Shown one piece after another: positions 1 through 13,527 of a DNA stretch of 64,000 nucleotides. The notes under the pieces are model-generated. The model was not told the origin of the DNA, searched no databases, and worked only from the letters and a program-made list of their open reading frames with translations. Source of the stretch: Kryptolebias marmoratus (lineage: Eukaryota; Chordata; Actinopteri; Cyprinodontiformes; Rivulidae); the NCBI RefSeq assembly GCF_001649575.2, contig NC_051434.1, positions 16,352,558 to 16,416,557 on the forward strand, in the 5' to 3' direction. Position 1 is the first letter of the stretch; each line of letters opens with the position of its first letter. Both the position numbers and the translations under genes were made by a program.

Positions 1-257
1 ATAATAAGTGTGTGATTTGAAGCCGGCATCAGTATAGAGATTTATAAAACGGCATGTATGAACGTTTTGAGGCTGTCATTTTAAAATGGCAGCGAATCCC
101 ACTTGGACTAACTGTTAGCCCGGTTAATCCGGTCAACATTAAACTCTGTTTCACCAAACTGAGGTTGTTCAAAAGCTACCTACAAACAATTAAGATATTG
201 ATTGTTCTTAACCTTTCCTTAAAGCCCCACTTCAAAAGATTTGAACTCTTTATTTAA
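1..257. mobile_element. End of a TTAA-flanked MITE
   Basis: Positions about 150-257 read CCAAACTGAGGTTGTTCAAA, then a stretch with AAGATATT, then CCCCACTTCAAAAG, and end near TTTAA at 254-257. The same order, inverted, occurs at 38476-38600 and in part at 56161-56265 and 61396-61440. This copy is one half of the element, and its start is outside the window or decayed. Confidence 0.55.
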
Positions 258-1440
258 ACACTTTCAAGACAAAAACTCTCTTTTTTTGTTTGTTTTTAGT
301 AATAAACTTAATGGTAAAGTCATACAATCGGAGCAGACGATTCAACCTCTTAAGGGGGTTTTATTTAACGTTTCTGGTTAATAATGAAGCTAAAAATGAA
401 GTTTTAACCAACTGGTTGGAGTTTTACGGGAAGCAGGCGTGTTCTGGAAGAGATGTTTTGAACAGAACTACCGATTGCAATGAATTAATTGAGAGAAGAA
501 TTAGAAATAAGCAGAAGTTGGACGACCTGCACGGCCACCCACTTTGGTAAATGTCCCTGTCCTCATCCACTCCTCGGCCGTCCTAATCGCAGACGTGTTT
601 CTCTCCTCCGTTACTTTTGGTTCACATTTGTAAAACGTGCTCCATTAGGGAGAAGGCAGCGGCAAACAAAATAATCTCAAAATATTTTATGCCTGCAGTT
701 TTCTGGCCCGCTCGAACAAAACGGTCATCTTTGCACCATACAATTATTCTCCCACATGGAGAGCTCTGCAGCGAGATGTCACTCTGACCTGTCTTCTTCT
801 TTGCTTCCTACTGTTTATTCAGAGAGGTGAAATGCTATTTTGAAACTCATTACTTGTTTCCCTGCTTGGGATCGCTCAAGCCTTTTGGCACATGGATATT
901 TATTTTAGTGTAAATCTGGCACTTAGCTGCAAAAACAAGTAAACCTTTCTCACCGCAAAAAAACCCAAAAAACATGAGAGGTGATCAATGGAACTTGTAT
1001 TGTAAAGGTTTTAAAAATGATGATAAAGCAAACTGTCACACGGACCGGATTATATCGAATAGACCAACGTTGCCAAAGTAACAACCAGCTGTTGCTAGGT
1101 TACAGAACCCACCTGTGATGTCTGTCTGTGCCACCTGAGGATGAGCGGGGATGGCGGCTGGTCATCACGGATGCAGCCTGATGCCACCTTGGACTCGTCG
1201 TGCAGCGTTGAAGAAGAGGATGGAGTTTGTGGTCAACTCAAGGGCTAAAAGCCCAGATCATTAACCCTCCACCGCTGTGCTGGACAGTTGGTGTGAGGTG
1301 TTTTCAGGCTGCCTTTGGTTCATGTTTGTGAAACCAAACACCTACACTTGAGCTAAGCAGTAAGTAGCTACCTGGCAGAGTTACAGTCTAGTCTTTTAAC
1401 TGGTTGTGTGAGGGTGTGTGTGAGTGTGTGTCTGTACAGT

Positions 1441-1803
1441 TAGCAAAATATCCCACCAACCACTGAGCAGACTTTAATGACGTTCAGAAAGTAATTACTG
1501 GATGTACATCCACAACTTATTAACTTTTGGAGTCAAACCCCGTTCAAGATGGCCGCCACAGCCAGGCCGTACCTCAGTGAGTTTTACAGTTACTGAGCTG
1601 AAGATTTGGTCTTAGTAGTTGAGAGTCATCCCCAACACACAATCCAAGTGTGAACAGATTCTGTGAAAACGCGAGAGATGTTGGCATAAAACGATTATTT
1701 TTAAGGTTGAACCAAGATGGCTTTAGGTCCATCATTTTCCGAACATAAGTCTGAAAGTCTGGCATGTAAGGCGATGGGTGATGTGCATTCTTTCAAGGAA
1801 CGC
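1441..1803 (+). repeat. Dispersed repeat, TTAGCAAAATATCTC family, copy 1
   Basis: It shares with copies at 23.0-23.6, 28.9-29.2, 45.8-46.1 (reversed), 55.6-56.2 and 63.1-63.3 kb the order: TAGCAAAATATC, TTTAATGA, GGATGTACATC, TTTTGGAGTCAA, CAAGATGGCCGCCACAG, GAGCTGAA, GAGAGTCATCCCCAACACA, and a 3' end ATGTGCATTCTTTCAAGGAA. There is no coding potential and no clear terminal repeats. Confidence 0.75.
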
Positions 1804-3295
1804 CACACCTTTTAAATTTTTTTTTTTATTTATTAGCTTATTATTGGAGCAGATCTACAAATTTGGGTTCCTATAAATCATGCAGAGCCCTCCAAAAGGA
1901 CAAACAGTCCTCTTTTAAGATCTCGACTATGTCAGAAAAACACCCGAAGCACTAATGAATGTGTGTAAAGATGCCAAACGTGACGTATGTGAAATAGATA
2001 TTATAGTAATTTGTACTGAAGTATAAAAATTACGACAGCGGTGGAAGAGATACAGTATCTTGTGTCTGCAGTTAACTGGAGGTTAGTCATGGATGATGAG
2101 TCATTGCTGTTTTTATTTCTAATCAGTAGGATTTGTCCTAGCTTGTATTCACGTTGAAAATTTAGAGGTTTTTTAGTTGGTTTAATTGGGTCAGGCGGGC
2201 CGTGGTTACAGTAAGTCTCAAGGAAATGAGCGTAAGCCATCTGTGGTGATGGATGTGTGGCTCCTTCTGTGTGCGTGCGTGTCTGTGTTTATTTGTCAAA
2301 GCGGCGACACTGGGAAAAACTCTCATGCCCGTCTCATTCGATTTCCTCTCTCTCTCTCCCAGCCCCGTTCTCAGGCTCTGTTGCCACAGCAACCAGAGGG
2401 CACGCTCACAAAAGGAAAGGTTGGGGTACCGGTTTGCGTTCGGGTCATCAGAGCACCGAGCGCGCACATGAAACAATTCCAGATCCCAGCTCCTCGCACC
2501 TGCCGGCGTCCAGCTGTGATTTCCCACGAGCGCGCGGCACTCGCTAACAAATCGCATCCTTCATCGCATTTGTCCTGCCTCAGCACCACCTTCCCCTCCC
2601 CTCCCCTCCCCGCCCTCTCCATGCACGCATCGTCCTTGAGCGTCGGGGAGCGCCTCCTTCCGCAGTCACCTGGTGATGGGTAAAACTGGGTTACACTAAT
2701 AACGTTTTCAGCCCAGAATATCTCTCCGGCGCACATCGGGCTCTGGTGGCGAGGAACAGTGGCCTAGTTACAGCGCGCGGCAGCCACGGCAGCCACGGCA
2801 GCCACGGCCGCCACCGTCCCCCGGCTCGTCGCTGCCCTCCCCGTTTGCGGCGGTGTCAGAAAGCGGGAGAGACGCGGCGTTGCTGGAAAAGGAGGCTGGC
2901 TTGTGTGAGAATGGGGGCTGTGTGTAGGCTCGAGCTGGACTGTGTTGTCTTTGGGATAGGAAACAGTCTGGTCTTGTTTAGGAGAAAGCAACATTATGCT
3001 GAGCTGGTGCATATTCAGCGCCGTGCTACGCCGGCCCAGCCGCTGATACTGAATGGGTACGCTGTAGCCACTGGGAAGTGTCTATTGTCCCAAGGAGAAT
3101 TGGTTCCCACACTCCCGAACGCTGCCATTGTGTTATTTTCACCTCCTTCTGCCCTTGGCCCATGGCCCCGGCTCACAGTTCATTGGACATGCAGGGGGAT
3201 ATTATTCACTCGTTAAATGAACATGCTATCTATGGCACACACACAAGCGCCTTGGTGTACTGTCAATGAATGGGACACTGCCAGATAGCGTGAGC

Positions 3296-3335
3296 CCTTG
3301 GATCCCAATTTGGGATCCCAATTTGGGATCCAAGG
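3296..3335. repeat. 40-bp palindrome of 13-bp GGGATCCCAATTT units
   Basis: The sequence is CCTTGGATCCCAATTT, then GGGATCCCAATTT, then GGGATCCAAGG. Read on the other strand it is the same except for the central base of each AATTT. It is both a tandem repeat (13-bp period) and a self-complementary hairpin. Confidence 0.85.
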
Positions 3336-6300
3336 ACCAGCAGCGGTCCTCCGGCGAAGGAGCTCGAATAGGAGTGACCGATTTAAGCCTGTTCTCGTCG
3401 CCTCACCTGTGTGTGAAATGTTCTCGCGAGGCATTTTCAGGTCTGGAAAGTCTACGATTTTTAAGGCCGACTTGATGCAGACAATCAGATTTATTTTTTG
3501 TTTTTTTCTTTAAAGAAAGGCAGAACTAGTTTTGTAGTCGAAACTTCGAGTCAGCTCCTTTAAGTCTGAGGCCATAGGGTTTCAAAGTGGAATGTTCCGT
3601 CCGGGTTGGGGGTGAGTCTTTGTGTCAAGTATGTGAGCATGTGAGAGTCTTATTCATGAGGAGAGGACGGTCTGGGTTTCCCTCCTGGACACGTTACCTC
3701 TGTGACCACACCTCTGATAAGAGAAATGAAATGGGTGAATGGTTTGTCGTACAGAACTGAATTTAATTGGACTAAATGCCTCTTTCGCATTTTAGCAATA
3801 AACGTCTCCATTTTGTCCATATACACTGATCTAAATGTCCTCTTTCAGTACACGTTGTTTGATCTGGCTGTTTTTAAATTTGACACTTTTAAGCTTAAAA
3901 TGTACCAACTTGTTCCTTTAAAGACCCACATTAATGTTGGACTGAGCATCATTTCTTGGCGGATATATAAATCGGATATTTAGGCAGTTTGTTGTGAATC
4001 GGTGTTAAACCGCTGATGGTCTCCAAGCATGGTTTTTCTCTTGGTTCGAATAATTTCTGACAATCTTAGAGCTCGTCTAGGAATGAGATGTTTTTGGTTT
4101 TGGTGGGTTTTATCGGAAATGCGAGCGACTTCTAATGATTGAGCAAATCCAAAACGTCTTCGGAAAGTGGAGAAACGTAAGCAGGACGCCGGACCGAGAC
4201 TCCCGAGGAGGTGCAGCAGGCAGGGCTTCGCTAATCACCTCAGGCAAGAGGCTGATTCTCACAGCGTCGCTGCTGTTTGTAATGAGAAACGGCTGACATG
4301 AGCGGTGACAGTAAGGAGGTTCGGCGAGTGATTCATGTGCGCCGCGCTCCGGCCGAAACATTAAACCGGCGCAGCTTGAAGCGCTGGCAGTCATTAAGCG
4401 AGCTGCCCGTTTCGCCGCGCCACGTTAGATGTAGTTTGGAGTCTTCCGCTTGGAAGTTCTAATTGGTTTTGTACATGTCAATAAACAAAAAAAAGAAATG
4501 GAGTGTTACTTCATACCTTTTTGTCCGGCTAAGTCCTGAATAATTTACTTTCCTGGCAACACATGAATGCATCAGAATAAAAAAGGTTTTAGTCTAGTTT
4601 AACTTAAATCAACTTTGGAGACGCCCTCGACAAGTTTGACTTTTCCGAGGGAGAAGTTGCCGGACAAATTATTTTCACTATGTTCAGACTCGAGAGATGG
4701 GCCTCTGTAAGTCAGGCGAGGAGGTTGAGAAGGCCGCGATCGATCAGTCACCTCGGCTTGAACGTCTCTGACATCCAGAATGCATCTGGTTGTGCATTTT
4801 GAAGCTTCTTAAGGTCGTCTGAGGTGTAGGGACTTGACATGACAACCAAATAGCTCACAATATAACAGTAGGTTTCCATGAAAAGATCTGGATCCCCAAC
4901 TCCAACCAACCATTGTTTTGTATAGATCTACATGTCCTACCAAAAATCTTATTTTTTTCTGTGTAATAACGTCTTTTCTTTTCTACGCAATCTGTACATT
5001 TTGACTAGATTGACGATCTTATCTTTTTTTTTTTATGGTCAAAGACAAAACATATGCAGTTTGCAAAAAGTAATCAAACATAGAAAGGGTGGAAAATTAC
5101 CTTTTAAAGTCATGTTCGTCTTATTGGGCCGGTAACCCTGAAAATATCCATCTATTAACAGTTTCACTGGTCCTTCCCATCAAGCATTTTGGATTAAGGA
5201 AAGTTAAAACAGATCAAACCTTTTCAATTACTTCAGAATTTGTATGAAATGCACACACTATTAAGTAGTAGAAAGTCTTAGTAGTGTGTAATTCACACAA
5301 ATTCTAGTTAATAAATTTTAAAAAATGGGTGTTTTATGTGAACAGTTTTGATTGCCGATTTGGCAGATCTTTGACTTTAGTTTCAGCAGCATATATCCTT
5401 TTCATTCTAAGTTTTTTTTTTTTTTTTTTGTTCACTGGAGGGAGTTCCCTTCATGTCACAAAGTCCCACATCCATTAGGACGCCGCGTTAAACGAAATCA
5501 AAGTTGCAACGTGGGGCCGGATAACAACGAAAACAAAGGCAACCCCGATCGAATGCACCTGCGCACTTTCGTGCACCGCCCTTCTTGTACGGAAGAGCCA
5601 CCTTGCAAATGGCCGCCTCCGTGTAGCGTAGGCGGCTGTTCAAGTCGACATTGACACCGTTGCACAATCACTGGACGTCGCATTCAAAACGCTCATTATT
5701 GCGTAAGAGACACTTGCAGTTGTGCAACGAAAATTGGCGTTTGATGACGAATGTCGCAACACCAGTTGGCTGGTCAGTCGGTTAGCAAATCTTTTACTTC
5801 CTGATGGCAAAGAAAACTGCAACTGGCTGTAATTTCCACGCTTGATTGCTTTTATCACTGAGTTTACCTCCCAAATGGTAGCGAGTTAAGTTTTTAATCC
5901 GGTTAACTGGAAAGTTTATTATTTTTTTATTTATGTTGTTGCTTTTCTTATCATTGCTTCGGATTTAGCTTTGCTAATGAATGAGAACCTGGGAGGTGTC
6001 GACGCACAAAAAAACCCAAACAATTCTTGTTTTACAAGTGAAACAAGTGGTTGGTGGCTGAAGGGGTGAGAAGTCAGGAGGGGAGATGATACTGAAGGAC
6101 CATCAGATGCACCCGGCGGCGGGGGGGCAATTTAACAGGTCATGCACATGCATGCGCCATTACCTCGGCTTGTGTTGTGCTTGGATGCGTTGGTGGCCGG
6201 TGACCTTTCGCTTTCTGCGCGACTGGAAAGAAAGGTGCCGCCGTTTTGACTCGGAGACAACACAGGCGCTGAGGAGGAGGAGGAGGATGCGTCGGGCTTA

Positions 6301-7947
6301 CTCGTTTTTCTGCTGAATGTGGAGAAGAGGCCCCGAACAGCGGGAAAGCTGTCAAGTGTCATCTCGGCACCTACAGTCCCATAAAAGGAGAGCTTAAAGA
6401 GGGGGAGATTTTCACTGCGGGCTGTAAATTTGGAGCGCGATGATCGTGTTGCTGCGAGAGGCGCCGCGGCCGTTTTACACACGTCTATATGAACACCAGC
6501 TGCTTATCGTTGTATGAAATCCACCTTACTCTAAACAACCGCACAGCTATGTGTTTGATATCTCACAGCCATCCCCTCCTCCTGTCTTCCTCATTGTGCA
6601 TGTTTATCTCTCTCCCCTCCCACTGTCTCTGTCTGGCATCGCTATGACCTGTCTGGGCTTTGACGTGTTTGTTTGTGTAGTAGCTCCTGCAATCCTGCCT
6701 CCCACATCCAATATAAGATGCATCTTCTGAAGTCATCTGAGATGTCGAGGAGCGTTTCCAAAAATCCAAAAAGAAAAAACACAAGAGACGAACTCTTTTA
6801 TTTTTGGGTGTGTGCGAGAATTGGATTCTTCGGGGCGTGGCGATTCGGTCACCACTACAGTAAAGTGGCGAGGGGGGGGGAGGAGGAAGGAGGATAGCAG
6901 GAATGGAGGTGGAAGAGGAGGAAGAGAGGGAGTGGGGTGGGGGTGGTGGTGATGGGGATACGGCATGAATGATTTATTAGTCTGGCATTACTGGGCCATT
7001 CCCCGCAGAGAGACAGAGAGGCGGAAGTTGGAGGGATAGATTGTTGAAGGATGGTGCCTCGGAGGGAAGAATAGAAAGAGTAAAAAAAAAAGAAAAGAAA
7101 ATAGGCGTTTATTTGTAAGTGCAAGCCAGGAAGAGACGGAGACAGAAGGATTAAAAACGGAGAGCTCAGGGAGGAACGCAGCAACCAGCACTGATGACAA
7201 GTGACATTTGGTTCAAAGCGTTCAGTCATTTTTTTTGCAAGTGTAAAGAAATTATTTGTCTCTAAATGTGCTGTCATTTCAAAAAAAAAAAAAAAAGAAA
7301 TTATAATTTAGACCAGCACGTCAACTAAAATTCAATTTGTCACACGCATTATGGTCAATTCAAGTCATTTATTACTGAACAAATAAGGTTACGCTGATAT
7401 GGTTTGTTTTTTGTTTTTTTTAAATAAACTATCGAAGAGCTTGTTGTGTAAAGAGTGCTGGTTTGATACCGGTGTTCCTCCAAACTGAAAACAATTCACT
7501 CTCTCTAAAACCAACCATTGTTTCTCCGATTTTTCACGAATTTTCAGACAGTTTGAGGAATCTGACTCTGAGATGATGTGCTTCTCCGCTTCAGCCTCAT
7601 AACTCTGAACCTGTCTTTAGGATGAGTGGATTTGCTCTCATAGGTGAATCGGATCTGTTTGAACTTCAATAAATTCAGCTGAAATTGTCATCCGTGTTCA
7701 AGAAACCTAAACGCGATGACTGTCGGACAGAGAAGTTCCAACGGGCTGAACGTATCATAGCCTCTAATTTTCCTTCTGATTTGTCTTTACTTTAACTCTT
7801 TTTGTCAGAGAAACTTGACTCTACGGTGACATCCTTTACAGGTTGTTAGAAGGCCTGAGTTTGTTATAAATGCACCTTTTTAAAGACTGGGTTTGAAGTC
7901 ATTGTTGCATTCTGCTCCCTTCACACTGGATGATGAGCCCACTACAC

Positions 7948-8138
7948 CAGTGGTGTCCGATCCTGGTCCCGGCAGGCCACCATCCTGCATGTTTCAGTTG
8001 TTTCTCTGCTCTTCAGCAGGTCTTCAAGTTCTGCAGGAGCCTGTTAATCACTCAGTCTTTCAAATCAGGTGTCAAAGCAGAGAAACACCTAAAACCTGCA
8101 GGATAGAGGCCCTCCAGGACCGGGATTGGACACCACTG
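7948..8138. mobile_element. hAT-like palindromic MITE, copy 1
   Basis: It begins CAGTGGTGTCCGATCCTGGT and ends with the inverse ACCGGGATTGGACACCACTG. Flanking 8-bp direct repeats are CACTACAC and CGCTACAC (one mismatch). The CA(G)TG terminus and 8-bp duplication fit the hAT superfamily. 191 bp, no ORF. Confidence 0.85.
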
Positions 8139-11100
8139 CGCTACACTCTCCACAACCTACACGACCTATTAGACGGTGTTTGGAAGGTGGCAACTTGGTG
8201 CGAAGACTGTGTTTAAATGTGAACATTCCCCTGTTAACGTTAAATGTTGAATGGGGAAAAGGCTAAGTGTTTACGCGGATTTAACCGTTTACGGGTAGTT
8301 TCCATGCCCGGTCAGTAGCTGGGGCTGTGAGTTCTGTTAACAGACACTTCGGTCTCTTCAGCGTGGAAGCTGCTCCATCCAAAATGGTGGATAACTGAAC
8401 ATTTGTTTGGTGCGACAGCGAGGTTGGGTTGCTGCTCATGTTGAAAAGGGTGAGAAGCACAAACGGCACTCTGCTGTCCGCCATTATCACTGTCGTTCGT
8501 CTCTTCACAGAAGCTCCCAAACAAAAAAATTGTCGTCTAAAGTGCGTGCGTGCGATTTCACACGTATGCCTGACATCTCCAAAAACTTCCTCTCTGAGAT
8601 CTGCGCTAAAAAGTTTTGGTGTCAGAGAATTCAATCGTTATTGTGTACACAAACGGCCGAATCGCAGCAAAAATGTTCAGATTTTAGCTAAATCGCTGTC
8701 ATGTACTGTTCAAATATCCTTTTACCTCTTTTTACATTTTTAGCATCCCTGACATTCTTACCTTGCTCTATGCGTCCACCCTGACACAGCGTCAGGATGT
8801 GGCTATGTGCAAGAAGATCACGCCATGACAGCATGACGCTACCGCCATGGTAGGCTGTTTCCATGAGTTTGTTGTCATCCGGTGTAAAGATGCTAATATA
8901 GATCTAATAGAGATGCTTTTATTAGCACCTGTCTCACTTTTTTCTGCTCGTGATGCAGTCAAACTTTGATCATTGGCTAAAACTGTTAATAAAAGAGAGA
9001 AAATTAAATATATTTGTATAAATATGTTAAAAAAAAAACTCCAAAAAACAAAGTTTGGAAAGTTGGCATTTTAAACCGTCTCGCCACCTAGTGGCCTGGC
9101 ATGGGCGTTTCAGGATTTTTCGTTAAAAACTGTGGATGGAAAAACAATTTGTTTGGAAATGTATCCGGAGTAGCGTAGATGAGAACCTGAGTGAGCACCT
9201 TACCATCAACCAGAACTAGTCAACTTGCCACATTTCTGATTTTAATTTTGGAAAAACATCTTTAGAATTAATTTTTTTCCAGATAAATAAAATTTTATAT
9301 TTGGACCAACACTTATGTGACGGTTCAGTTTAATTTCTTGTCTGTTTTTGCCCCTTTTGGGGCTCTTATTTGTACGTCTGAATAAGTGTTTGTTCTGCCT
9401 TTCTCTCCCCCCCACCCCCCCCACCCCCANNNNNNNNNNNCTGCAGGCTCTGCAGAAGTCAAACACTAAGCTCATTGTCTCTCGCGCGCACACACACACA
9501 CCCTTTATCCTTGCACACCGAGCCACATGGTCACATCTCATTCGCATCAATTTTAAAAGGAGGAAAGAAAGCAGAGGGCAACTTAACCCGCATCATCCGG
9601 CTTTTATTGGAGCAGATCGATGCGAATATGACATCAGGAATGGGAAAAGTTCAGGCGGCAGACTTTAATTCTGCAACATTTTCTAAAGGACTTTTTTTTA
9701 AAACACATTCTGAGAAAAGAGGATGGTTTTGTTTCATTGTTTTGCTTCCTAGAAGCAGCTATTAAAGTATTTGCCTCCTTTCCTTGAAACTTCACTCCCG
9801 ATGGTATTTTCACAAGGGAGCTGCAGATTACTAGAAAACTGCTTACCTGATTTTCTTGTTTAATACTCAGACTGTGTGAAAAATGACCAGCCTTGGCTGC
9901 AATTCAGTTACCTACTCAGCACTAATCGGTGTCGTCTTTTTGTCTGCCCCCAAACCCAGACGGTAGAAAAATCATTTCGCTAATTTAAGCGTTTACTTAA
10001 AACAAATTGAGACGGTCCTCTTTATTTCATGGAGACATTTCCTCTCGTTTTCCTCCAGAGGCTGATTTGTAAACACCATCAGCTGGGGTGATTCTCAGCT
10101 TTGATTCTGTCATGACTTCGGAGCTCGAACGTCACCGCAATTTGCCGCTCATTTCCACCGCCTCGACTGGATCTCCTAATTTTTTTTTTTCTTTCCCCTC
10201 CTCATTTTCTCTCTCATTTGCAGCTTCCCCTCCAAGCTTATTATTCCCCCCCCCCCTTTCGACACCTTCTACTCAAGTGACTCTTTTCATTTTTCTCATT
10301 TGCACTCCGGTTTTGCTCTAACCTCTTTTTACTCTCGAGCGTCTTCTTCGTCTCTTCGAGAAGTATTCCGGGGCAATTTGTTTTTGCAAATATGGGAGGA
10401 GACGACGTGCCCGAGGGCGTGGTTACCTTTCGAAGTGACGTGCACAGGGAAGACCGAATGGGAAGGCGGGGAGGAGGAGGAGGTGGTTAAACGCGAAGGA
10501 ACAAATGTTACTATTATTCAAGCTGGACGTCAGTGTGTGGTCAGATCAGATGCTTGTCACATGACGAGGAATTAATTCAAACGTGAGGGCAAAACACAGT
10601 GTATAAAGCATAAATATGTGGTAAAAAGTGCCTTTGTCTTTTGACCATGTGGGGAACGAAAGTGTGTAAATGTGGCAGACAGGGATCTTTATCTATTTCT
10701 GTTATAGATCAATATTTATCTCTATGAGCATCTACAGTATATCTCTGTCTCCCTTTTTATCTTCAATCTATTAATCACCCTGTCTTCCATCTATACAGAC
10801 TGTGTAACTTTGTTAGCGTATGAGAAAGAGAGAACGGTCAAGACGTAGGAAGGTTGATGGCTAATTTGTGCAAATTTGTCAGGGAGCATTCCGTTCTCTG
10901 TAACAAGTACACGGCGCTCTTCTGTCTTGTCTTATGTACGTTCGTGCCCTTTTATACCAACATGTTGTTTCAGGACAAAAAATAAATAAATAAATAAAAA
11001 GAAGACTCAACACTGAAAATCTTCACTCCTCCCCGTTCGCTTCGTCCATCCGTTCATCCGTCTCTTGGCTAACAGCGGTATCGTGCAGAAAAGCCGTGAA

Positions 11101-12650
11101 TAATTTATCGGCCCGGATTGCTCTGCCTTCCCCTTCTCTTTCCTTTTGGCATGCTGCTGAACCGAAGAACATTTGGTGCAACACAAGCAACCCCCCCCAA
11201 TACACACACACGCACACATACGCACCATCACCAAGGATGTGGTTAATGGCCATCACAACTTAATTGATCGCCCAGTTTGCGTTCGTTGGGTTAGTCTATT
11301 TGATGGTAGATGTGATATGTAAGATGTAGACCAGTGGTTCTTCAACTTTTCAGCTTTTGACCCATAAAATAAAAGCTTCAGAGACTCATCATGTTGACTT
11401 TTGCTGGTTGAAGAATACAAATATTGCTAATAGACCATTTAACGAAGAGCTTTGCCAGTCTTCATTATTTGATTTTTTTTTTTATCCAATTATGACTTCT
11501 GCTTTCAGCTTGTGGTAAGAGTTAGGTTTTACACTTAATATGATTTCAATTGATCATCTTAAGCCCACCACCCATCCCCAACCACCCCATCTGTGGTTAT
11601 CCCACGCTTCTTATACTAGTTTATTGTGATGTTGGGTGATTTCTGTAAAAATGGAGGAGATTTTTCCTTTAAATCATTAAAACAGTTGTCTTATGTTTGG
11701 CAATAGGCTGTAAAAATGATCAAGGAGACATTTCACTGTTTAGAAAACACTTCCTGATGGTAGGTCACTACTACCAGAGGAATGGTTTTAGTAAATATTG
11801 TCTCTGTCAGGGCCCTGATGGAGCTCTAAGAAGGCAATAAATTAAACTTAACTTTCTTTTTAGAGGAACTGTATGTAAAAACAAGATTTCTGGTGCAGTC
11901 TTGGGTCCTTAACTGCCTGCCCTCCTGTCTGTCATTCTCCTGGGGGTTTCCTTTCGGGACATGCTCCCCTGTCCCCTGTCCAACGACGGATTGCCCTTTT
12001 GATACCCGTTGTCCCAGTGTCCTAATCAGACTCAAGTCTGGGTCCAGCTCCTCACTGAACGAGCCCCTGCATGCTCCTGACTGCCCTCCCCAGGATGGAG
12101 ACGAGTCCTGGCGTCCTGTTCCGAAGACTCGGCTAGGGTGGACAATGAGCTGGGTGTGGAGGTTCAGTCCGAGGCGCGGTGTGCCCGTGACTCTCAGTTC
12201 ATAATATCTACACGACCAACTATGCAGCGTTTCCCATCGCATTATCCAAGGAGGCGCCTCGCCACCCCAACGGTACCGCCGCCCTCCCATGAAGGTCGCG
12301 GCACGCAATAAATTAATAAACGCCTGTGCGTTTTCGCTCATTACTAACGCACTGCGGCTGTGGGAGATGCCAAAGCCCATACATCATCACTCACCCCCAA
12401 GCGCCACACCCCTGACCTCTCCGGGACATTTAGAATTTAGACAGTAGGCTTGGGTGATACGTTAAAAATTTTCCATTGGTCACCGTCAGTCCAACTGGTG
12501 ACATATTCGCGCCTTTGACTTTAAGAGTTGGTATTATAACAAAGCGTTGATGTATTTTGCAGCCCTAGTTATAATCATTGTGGCTGGTTTTGTTTGCTGC
12601 TTCAGAATTAAGGCTTAGCTTGAGCTTAGAGATCAGTGTTCCTTCTAAAC
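8139..12650. other. Non-coding stretch, gap 1 included
   Basis: It contains N at 9430-9440, a fragment at 8790-8870 shared with 49495-49585, and simple sequence. The 184-codon open frame on the - strand at 12380-11826 resembles nothing I know and is treated as chance. No gene is supported. Confidence 0.55.
9430..9440. other. Assembly gap 1
   Basis: Eleven N directly after a C-rich tract (9408-9428), probably a sequencing drop-out. Confidence 0.95.
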
Positions 12651-12824
12651 CAGAGGTGCCCAGTCCTGGTCCTGGAGGTTCACTACCCTGCATGTTTTAG
12701 TTGTTTCCCTGCTTTGACACACCTGATTTGAATGACTGTGGGCTTGAAGACCTGCTGAAGACCAGGGAAATAACTAAAACATGCAGGATAGTGTCCCTCC
12801 AGGACCAGGATTGGACGCCTCCTG
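12651..12824. mobile_element. hAT-like palindromic MITE, copy 2
   Basis: It starts CAGAGGTGCCCAGTCCTGGT and ends ACCAGGATTGGACGCCTCCTG without the final Ts. Target duplication TTCTAAAC / TTCTAAAG, seven of eight. 174 bp, same family as 7948-8138. Confidence 0.85.
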
Positions 12825-13527
12825 TTCTAAAGGCTGTATATCCTATTCATTTTCTTCCTTTCACACATTTTGAAGACCCCGTGGTGCAAAGCTTAACTCC
12901 ATATCGAGTATTTCCAAAGCTTCATCAGGCGGAGATTTGCTTGAAACGGACGGGAATGTGAGTTTGAATGGCTTTCTAGAAAGAGACCAACAGACGGACT
13001 CCAGACGCTGAGAGCGACTGCAGCTTGACACCCAACTATCAGATTCCTCGAGGGAGCCTCCCCGCCGGTGATGGAAAATGGAAGGAAGATGTGTATCATA
13101 AATTGCAGCAGTGGTCAGAGCTATTTCACATGGAGACGGACAACCCTCCTCCTCTTCCTCTGTCATAGCCCTGCTTCCAGTTTCTGACAGACCGACGCTC
13201 ACATTTTCCCATTAGCATAAACATAAATCTGGCGTCCTACTTGTTTTATGAAAGCCATTTTTACAGTGTTGTCTGGGAGTTTCAAAGCTTGCTTGGACTT
13301 AAAAAAAACACACCCAATAAATTCCCATTTTCAGAACATATTATTGTACTCCTTATTGTGTATTTTTTTTTGTTTTTTTTCTTATGTTTTGTTCAAGTTC
13401 TGTATATATTTTTGTCTACTTCCTGTGACAGTTGTTTTTGTCGGTCAGTCTGTTTTATTATTTATCCTCCCTCATATCATTTAGCCCCTTTGCTCCCTGT
13501 TTGTTTATTAGTCCGTGTCCCCTGCAG

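Larger units (their letters stand above)
258..7947. other. Non-coding 5' flank or first intron of TRIT1
   Basis: No ORF here resembles a known protein and I could not find the TRIT1 P-loop exon. The stretch holds one copy of the dispersed 304-bp repeat (1441-1803), a CpG-rich patch (about 2400-2900), a 40-bp palindrome (3296-3335) and purine-rich low-complexity sequence (6870-7180). Otherwise I see nothing. Confidence 0.6.

Noticed and set aside
3421..3482. GIFRSGKS, a match to the Walker A pattern, followed by ADLMQ, in a + strand ORF
   Set aside because: It looked like a possible TRIT1 first exon, but the family reads GATGTGKS with about 25 residues before ADSMQ. Here the spacing is seven residues and there is no donor site.
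9441..9490. Exon-like sequence after gap 1 (CTGCAG then ALQKSNTKLIVSR)
   Set aside because: It has an acceptor-like context but no similarity to the TRIT1 N-terminus or a MYC-family protein, and no clear donor.
11826..12380. 184-codon ORF on the - strand
   Set aside because: It is the longest unexplained open frame without N, but has no recognisable domain and low-quality composition, and its 3' end is simple Lys/Ser-rich sequence. Chance or repeat-derived is more likely.
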